Source: Desulfuromonadaceae bacterium (GTDB lineage Bacteria; Desulfobacterota; Desulfuromonadia; Geobacterales; Pseudopelobacteraceae). Taken from it: DNA of 64,000 bases. Below, piece by piece: positions 57,346 to 64,000 of the stretch. The stretch spans positions 1-64,000 of the forward strand of contig JAQUIG010000012.1 of assembly GCA_028683435.1 (NCBI GenBank), written 5' to 3'. The notes under the pieces are model-generated. The model was given only the letters and a program-made list of their open reading frames with translations. It did no database searches and was not told the origin of the DNA. Position numbers and translations under genes: made by a program. The stretch's first letter is position 1. Each line of letters starts with the position of its first letter.

Positions 57346-59784
57346 TTACAGCTCAATAATTTTATCTGTAATTTCCGTAAAGGCCACGTCGTGGCTGACC
57401 AGGAACAGCTGGTCGTACCAGTGCTCGGTCACTTCCTCGCGCCCCACGTCGATGGCGCGGAAGGCTTGGGCCAGGTTCTCACGCCGGGCTGCATCCAAGT
57501 TGGAAGTAGGCTCGTCGAAGAAGGCCACCCGTGCACCGATGGTTTGGAGCAATGCCAGGCGCAGGGCCACCACGGCGCTCATCATCTGGCCACCGGATAG
57601 CTGATCGTCACTCCGTTCGCGGATAGCGCCGTCTTGCATATCCCTGAGGACGATCTGGTAATTGTCTCCCCAGTTCAACTCCTCATCCGACTCAGCAATC
57701 GTCCGGTAGATACGGTCGGCTCGCAGGCTGATCTCTTCGCGGAAACGTTCCGAGAGCTGGGCGGAGACGTTCTTGAAGACTTGAGTGCGCAGAAACTTGA
57801 CCAGCTTTTCCTTCTCTTTGAAGCTCTTTATCTCGACCTGTTTAGCCTCGATCTCGACCTGTATCTTGTTGAGATGGTTAATCTCGCTCACCAAGCGTTC
57901 TGCATTGCGTTCAAGATCGATGATCTGTTGGCGCAGTGTGGCAACCTCTGCAAGCAGTGTTTCCTTATCCAGACGGACCTTCTGGAGCTGTTCGGGCTCA
58001 AATCCACCTTTTTTCTTTGCCAACTCGCCCTGCTTGACGTTGATCTCTCCCGTCAGAGTCTCCAAAAGTCGTTGCATCTTTTGCAGATGCAGGAGTCGAG
58101 GTTCGAGGTCCTGGGCTACGTTCAGGTTAGCGGTATAGGCATCCCTGGCAGGTTGATGCTGCAGGCGTTCCTGTTCGGCTTGGGCAATAGCCACGTCAAG
58201 GTCTGAAAAGGACTTTTTCAGATCTGCCTTACGGACTTCGACCAGTCTGGCGGCCTCGGTCAGTTGCTTTGTTATCGTCTCCAGCCCGTCCGCGCGCTCA
58301 CGGTTCCTGATGTAGCGTTCCTCCAAGCCATCCGCCTGTCTGTCCAATTCATGCAAGCGTATCGTGTGGTTGTTCAGTATTTTTTCTGCGGACTCAGCAT
58401 CTTTCAGCTTTAGAGCAAGTTCTTTGATCTGATCGTCCAGTTCTGTCACCTGGCGATCCTGCTCTTCTATGCGGCTGCTGAAAACATCGCGAGACTCAGT
58501 CCCGGCAATGTTGTGGCATTGTTCCTGAAAGTAGGGGCAAACCCCTTCTGCCAGTTTTTCCTTGCCTTCCAGCATGCTTTCTCGTCGACCATCAAGCAGG
58601 GCGCGTTTCCCCCGCTTAGCTTCCAGCTCATTGCGCAGTTCAGGCACACAGGCTGCAGCAGCGGACATCTGCGCATCCGGCTGCAGCTCCTTGCGGGCAG
58701 TGTTTATTTTTTCCTGCTCGGCATCCAGCTGTTTTCCGGCCTTCCCGATCTCCGTGCGCTCATGCTCCAGCAATTGGGACAGACGCAGCGCCTCCTGCTC
58801 CAGTCCGACAACCTCTTTTTCAACAACACGCCGTTGCTGATCCTTCTGTCGCAATTCGACAAGGCACGCCTCAATCTTGTCGAAGGCCTCCATGCCGTGC
58901 TTGGATTTCTCCACTATTTTCAGAGCCTTTTGGCTCTCTTCAATCCTCAGGTTTTGCTCAGCAATTTTGCCGTTGCCTTCCGTGATTCGACTATTCAGGA
59001 CCTGCACATCGCCGTTCAATGCCGCAATAGCCTTTTCCTGGGCTTCCAGCTGAACCAGTTGTGCATCCATGGTGACAAGAGTCGGTTCCTTGTCTTTCAG
59101 ATCTTTCAGGCGTCCGGCCGCGTCATTTCTGATGGCAGCCAACTCTACGGTCTTGTCGGGTAATACCGCCAACTGCTCCTGCTTGCCTTCAACCTCGGCC
59201 GTCAGTATCTCGATTCGCTTCTGTACTGCGTTTAGCAGACCTCTGGTTCCGATCTCAGTCTTACGCCAGGCGTCAATGCCGAGGATCTCATCAAAAGCAT
59301 CTTTCCGCTTGGTACCCTGTTTGATGATAAAAGGGCCGAGGAAGTCGTTCTGGAAGGGGCCGATCACCAGCTTGAACTGTTCCGCCAAGGGGCGACCATT
59401 GTCCAGCCCAAGGATTTCCGCCACCCGCGCCTCGGTTTCCTCGATGCGGGCATGATCCTCCACCTCGAAACCGCCACCAATCTCCTTTGCCAGCAGCCAC
59501 TTGACACCGGTCCCGACGGTTCGGCTCACCCGGTAGGTTTCGCCGTCATCCGCCCGAAAGACAACGCTGATCTCACCCTTTTTCGTGCCGATGGTAAGAA
59601 AGCGGTCCACATTGGAGACAAAATCCTTGGCATCAACCCCGAACATGGCATAGCCGATGGCCTCGAAGACCGTGCTCTTGCCCGCTCCGTTGGGGCCTGA
59701 AAGGACGTTTATTCCTGAGGAGAAGGATAGTTCCGTATCGCGGTGGGACTTGATGTTTTTGAGATGAATAGAGAGTATCTGCAT
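57346..59784 (-). CDS. sbcC: SbcC/Rad50-like ATPase
   Basis: With SbcD it forms a DNA end-processing nuclease (Mre11-Rad50 type). The 812-residue protein begins MQILSIHLKNIKSHRDTEL, with Walker A GPNGAGKST near residue 31. Long coiled coils run from ~190 to ~690. The hook at residues 416-423 reads CPYFQEQC, i.e. Cys-x6-Cys in place of the normal CxxC. The C-terminal lobe has signature LSGGQMMSAV, Walker B VAFFDEPTSNLD and the H-loop VSHD. It starts two bases after the sbcD stop, so translation is coupled. It is shorter than E. coli SbcC (1048) and closer to archaeal-type Rad50 in size. Confidence 0.88.
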   Translation of the reverse strand: MQILSIHLKNIKSHRDTELSFSSGINVLSGPNGAGKSTVFEAIGYAMFGVDAKDFVSNVDRFLTIGTKKGEISVVFRADDGETYRVSRTVGTGVKWLLAKEIGGGFEVEDHARIEETEARVAEILGLDNGRPLAEQFKLVIGPFQNDFLGPFIIKQGTKRKDAFDEILGIDAWRKTEIGTRGLLNAVQKRIEILTAEVEGKQEQLAVLPDKTVELAAIRNDAAGRLKDLKDKEPTLVTMDAQLVQLEAQEKAIAALNGDVQVLNSRITEGNGKIAEQNLRIEESQKALKIVEKSKHGMEAFDKIEACLVELRQKDQQRRVVEKEVVGLEQEALRLSQLLEHERTEIGKAGKQLDAEQEKINTARKELQPDAQMSAAAACVPELRNELEAKRGKRALLDGRRESMLEGKEKLAEGVCPYFQEQCHNIAGTESRDVFSSRIEEQDRQVTELDDQIKELALKLKDAESAEKILNNHTIRLHELDRQADGLEERYIRNRERADGLETITKQLTEAARLVEVRKADLKKSFSDLDVAIAQAEQERLQHQPARDAYTANLNVAQDLEPRLLHLQKMQRLLETLTGEINVKQGELAKKKGGFEPEQLQKVRLDKETLLAEVATLRQQIIDLERNAERLVSEINHLNKIQVEIEAKQVEIKSFKEKEKLVKFLRTQVFKNVSAQLSERFREEISLRADRIYRTIAESDEELNWGDNYQIVLRDMQDGAIRERSDDQLSGGQMMSAVVALRLALLQTIGARVAFFDEPTSNLDAARRENLAQAFRAIDVGREEVTEHWYDQLFLVSHDVAFTEITDKIIEL

Positions 59785-59786
59785 AT

Positions 59787-61037
59787 CTATGGCTCGCGGG
59801 AAAGAAGGCCCAAAAGTTCCTCCCCTTCCACATCCCCCTTCATCACCTGGTCGCGGATGGCCAAGGCCAGGCTAACCAGTTCATCCTTACGCTCCTTATA
59901 GCTGCTGTTGGCAAAAATCAATTCTCCCAGCACGTCCCGCTCGATCTCCGCCAGGCTCCGTTTGATATCTTCACCGGTACCGCCGCGGGTCACCAGCGAG
60001 AGGTGATTCTTGATCTCAACGTGCAGCGGGTTGCAGATCTCGTCTAGGGTCAGGCGCAACCGTTCACGACCAAGCTCGAAGGGATGAAATGCCACCCGGC
60101 CGGTGAGCCTGACTTCCAGCAGCGGGTGGCGCTCGTCGTCAGTTTGGACAAGCTTCTCCGCTATCTGATTTCGGAAGTTCTCCAGGGCCTGTTCGGCGTT
60201 CTCGCTCCCGTCCAGGTTAACGGTCGCTACCAGCATGGGGCGCGGCGAGGTAGGGCGGAACTCGTGACTGTACGTACCGCCCTCCACACTGACCAGGAAA
60301 TACCCTTTGTCGTACTTCTCTTCTCCGAAGTTGACCCGTTCCGGCGCGCCGGGATTGAAGGCATAGGCTCGGCCTTGCGGAGTGCTGACGACATAGGACT
60401 TGTGACCATGCCCCAACGCAACATAGGCAAACCGGTCCGCCAGCGGCAGCGCATCGTCAGGCTGCATATTGCCTATTTCCACCGGCGAGTAGGTCCAGAG
60501 TCCCACATGGAACAGCAGCAGGTTGTTCTCGGTCGTCACCGCCTCGCAGATGCGCGCCACATGGTTGCCCGCCTGTGTGCCAATATAGCCGAGGCCGTAG
60601 ATATTGATCCCTTTGATCTCGATATGGCCGCCCGTGCCGGTTTCAGGATCGAACGGATCGAAGCGGTAGCCGCCGTTTTCGGTGCGCGATGGCCGCAGCA
60701 AGTGGATGTAGCCCATCTGCGACAGAGCCTCCATCCACGAGATGCTGTCGCGGCGGTGTATCCAGTCGTGGTTTCCCTCCACGGCGATGCAGGGGATTCC
60801 GGCATCCTTCAAGGGTTGCAGGGTTTCGATAGTGCGGGCGAAGGTGCGGGGGAGGATTTGGCCGGTGTGAAACAAGTCACCGGCGATCAAGACAAAATCT
60901 ACTTGTTCGGCAATAGCGTCAGAAACGATGCAGCCGAGCATACGAAAGAAGTCTTCGTAACGCTCGGCTTCATCGGCAGAGGTGCGGTATGTTTTGCCGA
61001 GGTGGATGTCGGCGGTGTGGATAAAGCGATGACCCAT
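59787..61037 (-). CDS. sbcD: SbcD/Mre11-like exonuclease
   Basis: The metallophosphoesterase subunit cuts DNA ends and hairpins. The 416-residue protein has HTADIHLG (metal site I), LIAGDLFH (II), VEGNHDW (III) and the later FHVG and LGHGHKSYV His motifs. The C-terminal part (~300-416) should be the capping and SbcC-binding region. The ATG at 61037 is preferred; TTG 61058 is an alternative start. The AAA ATPase gene upstream ends 55 bases before it. Confidence 0.88.
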   Translation of the reverse strand: MGHRFIHTADIHLGKTYRTSADEAERYEDFFRMLGCIVSDAIAEQVDFVLIAGDLFHTGQILPRTFARTIETLQPLKDAGIPCIAVEGNHDWIHRRDSISWMEALSQMGYIHLLRPSRTENGGYRFDPFDPETGTGGHIEIKGINIYGLGYIGTQAGNHVARICEAVTTENNLLLFHVGLWTYSPVEIGNMQPDDALPLADRFAYVALGHGHKSYVVSTPQGRAYAFNPGAPERVNFGEEKYDKGYFLVSVEGGTYSHEFRPTSPRPMLVATVNLDGSENAEQALENFRNQIAEKLVQTDDERHPLLEVRLTGRVAFHPFELGRERLRLTLDEICNPLHVEIKNHLSLVTRGGTGEDIKRSLAEIERDVLGELIFANSSYKERKDELVSLALAIRDQVMKGDVEGEELLGLLSREP

Positions 61038-61091
61038 AATAAAACTAATCCCCCTCAACTTAATTGATAACCAACAATTTATCCGATTTTT

Positions 61092-63641
61092 TCAAGCGCG
61101 CCCTTTGAACTCTCCATGCCATGTGAGCAGCTTATTAATATCATCGTAAAGATCATTTGGGGGGGGTACATCTACGGGTGCTTCGGCAGACTGACTGTGT
61201 TCATAGCAAGAATATTTACCCATAAATTCATCTACCAGTAAGCAGTCATCGGATGTAATCTTAGCTAGTTTACCAATTTTGTTTTTCGTATGCACTTCTC
61301 GCCTATGGCGTTGTATCACATCTGCAAGGAATACAAGCTCAACAATTCTTTCAATGAGAATGCGAAAATCACTACAGATGCCCTTTGCAAGGGGGTAATA
61401 AGCTTCCGATCCATCTTGCTTTAAGACTTTCTCTGCTTGTTTTAAACGTTCATCGCGCAACACTTTGAGTACACCCTCTGGGTTTTTTCCGAACAAAGGG
61501 ACTTCACCTGGTTCACCTGTTCCCCATGGTTCATGTCGAATACAGACTATATCCGGTGATGCCTTATCGTTCAGAATGCCCAAAAAACTCAAACGATGCG
61601 TGAAGATCAATACTTGACGGGTTGCGCTGAGCATGATCAACCTGTCAATTGTCTTCTCTTCAAAATCCTGATCCAAAGATGAAATTGGGTCGTCAAATAT
61701 AAATGGAGCATCGTCTGTTTTACCAGTTACATCAGCCAAGAATGCTGCCAACTCAACAATCCGTCTTTCGCCTTCACTGAGTACTTCAGGTGGTGTGATA
61801 CCGTTGGACTTTAAGCCTTTAAGACGAATTCCGTGCATGGCCCTGCCCTTAGTTGTGCGGGTCTTGACCAATTCAACTTTGATACGTTTGGCACCGAGAA
61901 GCTTTAGCTCATTATTGAAACGCTCAATGTAAGCGTCAGTGATCATTTTTTCTGCAATAATTCCAGCTTGTTTCGAAATCGCAATTTGATTGGTCGAACT
62001 CATCCACTCACTAATTTTTTCGACTTGATTCAGACGCCTGAGTTCTGCCTTTATTGCTTCTGATTGTTGTGAAGTCCACAATTTGGCAAGTAACTCGTCT
62101 CGCTGCTTGTTAGCTTTTGCTCGATCAAAGGTCAACGCGTCGGCATCATGCTGTGTAGCTTGTTCTTCCAGCGCCTTACTGCGACTCAGGAGATCTTTCA
62201 ACCAAGGATAGTTTTGTGGAAAAATCCCAGCCGGAACATTCTCTGATGAAGATTTTAATTCCTCTACAAGCTGCTCAATTGCTTTCCAAGCTTCTGAAAG
62301 CCTAGATAGCCACAAATCGGTTTCAAGCCCTGCAGCTTGGCAAGCAGTGTCCACTTCATCCATTTTAGGTATTTTAGGCAGTGCATTGATCACCTCGTCA
62401 CGAGCATTTTCTGCAACCTTAGCAGCTTTTTCTATTTCACCTTTCACATAGCCTTCAAAATCCCTCAATCGCTTTTGTACTGGCGCTTCTAGTTTCTGCT
62501 GGCATAAAACGCACTTAGAGCCATCTTCAGTAAATGGAAAATCATACTCCTGATATGCTTCTATGCTTGAGTATTGCCGTGCTGCTTCCCAAAGAGCTCT
62601 CCATGTTTGGCTACCAATGCCAGCAAGTGAGGCAGATGCTAAAACGGTTTTGGCGCCTTCCACGGCAATAGTACGCTTATCTACTGCACTACGCTTAAGA
62701 TTGTGAACATGTTTGCAAGCCTCAACAGACAACTTCCCAATAGCAGCCATGAGTTTGTTTATTATCGCATCCAGTTGTACTTTTTGTGCTCGTTTCTGGA
62801 TAGCAAGCTTAGCTTGGTCGTCAGTTTTAAGCCTTTCTTCAAGGTTTAAAAGAGCCTGTTTATCTGCGTCTGTCCACAGTAATAAAGCGACCAAATCAGC
62901 TTCAGTTTGGGTTGGTTTTAGATTTAAATATGCTTTAGTTGTATCTGTGCCTGCAAAATTAGCAGGAATAGACGGTAGTTTTGATGGAAGGTTGTTTATT
63001 TCAGTTTGAAGCCGCTGTTTCACGCCTTCGCAAGCCTTGACCAACAAATCAAATAGCGCGACAGAATCAGGAATATATGAGGCTTCATTTTCTTTGCCGA
63101 GGTAAAATTTGCCACATTCAGTATCGAAAATATCTACTGGTGCCAACTCAAGAATAGCTTCGTCTTTTGTTTCCCATTCCTGCGATTGTGTCGTTCCGCC
63201 CAACTTGAAACGGATGGTACAGGAGCATTTTGAAGGTGTTGATTCAAAAACGTTGGGACGCAGATCAACTGCATGTGCCTTGCCACAGGCTTTTTTGAGA
63301 ATCCGTGTGTAGCCGGATTTACCTGATCCGTTGTTTCCGTAAATGACGGTTAGATTGCCAGAGCCAAATACTAGTGGTTTTCTTGGGGCCAAATTTTCGA
63401 TGCCGTTGATGTCACCAATTGAAACTAATCGAAGTTCATTTGTGACAGCTGATTTGCTTGTTAAGCCCGGAAAAATTCGGTTCTTTGTTTTTTTCTGGCC
63501 AGCCTCTGTTTTACATAAGGCGGTCAGATCATCAAAATCTACTGTATTAAGGTTACCATTCTTGAGAATGCGTGTTGCAGCTTCTTGTAGCCAATCATGA
63601 CGGCCATGGAGCCAATCATTTATTTCAGCTTGTATGTTCAT
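61092..63641 (-). CDS. SMC-like AAA ATPase of the AAA_13/RloC-like group, possible defence protein
   Basis: The 849-residue ABC-type ATPase is not one I can name. Walker A is YGNNGSGKSGYTRILKK near residue 105, the coiled coil has a zinc-hook-type CVLC at residues 377-380, the signature is LSEGERRIVELA, Walker B is PFIFDDPISSLDQ, and the H-loop is IFTHRLSF. After the ATPase a ~150-residue C-terminal domain has FRILIERIVELVF (R-x3-E) and a later YEHSQSAE. RloC/PrrC anticodon nucleases use Arg-x3-Glu and a distant His, but their surrounding motif differs. The gene is visibly AT-richer than sbcCD: bases 62881-62940 have 19 G/C of 60. It is the first gene of a possible three-gene unit with sbcD and sbcC. 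GGGG precedes the ATG. Confidence 0.78.
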   Translation of the reverse strand: MNIQAEINDWLHGRHDWLQEAATRILKNGNLNTVDFDDLTALCKTEAGQKKTKNRIFPGLTSKSAVTNELRLVSIGDINGIENLAPRKPLVFGSGNLTVIYGNNGSGKSGYTRILKKACGKAHAVDLRPNVFESTPSKCSCTIRFKLGGTTQSQEWETKDEAILELAPVDIFDTECGKFYLGKENEASYIPDSVALFDLLVKACEGVKQRLQTEINNLPSKLPSIPANFAGTDTTKAYLNLKPTQTEADLVALLLWTDADKQALLNLEERLKTDDQAKLAIQKRAQKVQLDAIINKLMAAIGKLSVEACKHVHNLKRSAVDKRTIAVEGAKTVLASASLAGIGSQTWRALWEAARQYSSIEAYQEYDFPFTEDGSKCVLCQQKLEAPVQKRLRDFEGYVKGEIEKAAKVAENARDEVINALPKIPKMDEVDTACQAAGLETDLWLSRLSEAWKAIEQLVEELKSSSENVPAGIFPQNYPWLKDLLSRSKALEEQATQHDADALTFDRAKANKQRDELLAKLWTSQQSEAIKAELRRLNQVEKISEWMSSTNQIAISKQAGIIAEKMITDAYIERFNNELKLLGAKRIKVELVKTRTTKGRAMHGIRLKGLKSNGITPPEVLSEGERRIVELAAFLADVTGKTDDAPFIFDDPISSLDQDFEEKTIDRLIMLSATRQVLIFTHRLSFLGILNDKASPDIVCIRHEPWGTGEPGEVPLFGKNPEGVLKVLRDERLKQAEKVLKQDGSEAYYPLAKGICSDFRILIERIVELVFLADVIQRHRREVHTKNKIGKLAKITSDDCLLVDEFMGKYSCYEHSQSAEAPVDVPPPNDLYDDINKLLTWHGEFKGRA

Positions 63642-63686
63642 GGAACCCCCAAAATTGACCAGACCCATGGATCAGTGTTGTTAGAG

Positions 63687-63728
63687 GGGCTGCCCTTGAC
63701 ATGAGACATATCTCGAACAGGGCGGCCC
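63687..63728 (-). other. Stem-loop between the edge ORF and the AAA ATPase gene
   Basis: GGGCTGCCCT at 63687-63696 and AGGGCGGCCC at 63719-63728 pair with one mismatch, and a GAGA/TCTC mini-stem lies in the loop. On the minus strand a short CTCT tail follows, but no real U-run. It may be an attenuator or a recombination-type palindrome in the ~105-base leader of the ATPase gene. Confidence 0.4.
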
Positions 63729-63746
63729 TCAGTTGGCATAAATTGT

Positions 63747-63983
63747 TTAGGAAAATTGCCCCCAATCCCTCTGAATGTGCCAGTTTGGGGGCCAAGTCAC
63801 AATCGCTCCCGGCTCAAACGATTCTTCGATGAGGGATATTGATTGGATTTGGCTAGCCTCAAGAGATTCCGGGTGTGGACCGGAAGGACTAAGAAAATCA
63901 AAGAAGTGATAACGGTTTACTTGGGATTTCTCTCTTGCTTTTGGCCCAAAATCAAATGGCACACATTTCCGAGTCACATTCAT
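63747..63983 (-). CDS. Hypothetical protein at the right edge, possibly partial
   Basis: The frame codes for 78 residues from an ATG at 63983. No good ribosome binding site is seen, and the frame stays open to the end of the window, so this may be the C-terminus of a longer protein. The RYHFFDF-x-SPSGPHP stretch and the ending VTWPPNWHIQRDWG look like real protein rather than chance sequence, but I do not recognise a family. It is transcribed in the same direction as the downstream ATPase gene and could be the first member of that unit. Confidence 0.45.
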   Translation of the reverse strand: MNVTRKCVPFDFGPKAREKSQVNRYHFFDFLSPSGPHPESLEASQIQSISLIEESFEPGAIVTWPPNWHIQRDWGQFS

Positions 63984-64000
63984 TTCGTCTTTTTTGGAGT

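Noticed and set aside
61092-63641. Naming the ATPase as RloC or PrrC anticodon nuclease
   Set aside because: The ATPase lobe is RloC-like, but the C-terminal motif does not match the known nuclease signature closely enough.

Overview
The window looks like chromosome of a Geobacter-type deltaproteobacterium (Geobacter, Pelobacter, Trichlorobacter or Geotalea group). The reasons are gene content and order: recA, a PilT-type ATPase, recX and alaS in a row; a 14-gene nuo operon with separate nuoC and nuoD and a NuoF that carries an extra ferredoxin tail; F0 ATP synthase genes apart from F1; a heme c sensor protein; and a GEMM-type cyclic dinucleotide riboswitch. This placement rests on family knowledge, not on a database search. 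Most of the window is dense housekeeping DNA of moderately high GC.

Layout. 0-2 kb: 3' part of larC, then cinA. 2.2-3.8 kb (minus): two flavodoxin/iron-sulfur redox proteins. 4.2-5.1 kb: tRNA-dihydrouridine synthase. 5.1-7.2 kb: a small accessory patch with a PilZ protein, a thioredoxin-fold protein without cysteines, and a secreted DUF3494 (ice-binding-like) protein behind a GEMM-I riboswitch; similar palindromic repeats lie on both sides of the DUF3494 unit. 7.2-9.8 kb: YgjP-type metallopeptidase, mutM, and a chemoreceptor without a periplasmic sensor domain. 10.1-15.5 kb: recA, pilT-like, recX, alaS. 15.5-22.9 kb: argB-argD-argF-argG, a Nudix gene and a nitrilase-like gene, then argH, covering six of the arginine pathway steps. 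22.9-25.2 kb: GspA/GspB-like pair and a lipoprotein. 25.3-28.3 kb (minus): hemL and the F0 genes atpZ-atpI-atpB-atpE.

28.5-43.8 kb is the complete proton-pumping NADH:quinone oxidoreductase operon nuoABCDEFGHIJKLMN. It has a clear sigma70-type promoter, a palindrome at the expected transcription start, and a strong terminator after nuoN. It feeds the proton-motive force used by the F0F1 ATP synthase encoded just upstream. 43.9-45.3 kb: prmC and a purine phosphoribosyltransferase. 45.3-47.2 kb (minus): FtsH protease. 47.5-51.6 kb: a 71-residue cysteine-rich protein, a type IA topoisomerase without zinc fingers, an AspT/YidE-type transporter and a MoaE-like protein.

From 51.6 kb to the end the DNA looks more accessory: an aldo/keto reductase, a decayed AraC regulator, a heme c/HAMP/PAS sensor that ends without an output domain beside a multi-PAS histidine kinase, and at the right edge a minus-strand cassette of an SMC-like AAA ATPase followed by SbcD and SbcC homologues. 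The ATPase gene is visibly AT-richer than sbcCD and is the best candidate here for a poorly described, possibly defence-related, system. The riboswitch-controlled DUF3494 unit is the other region that deserves close attention.
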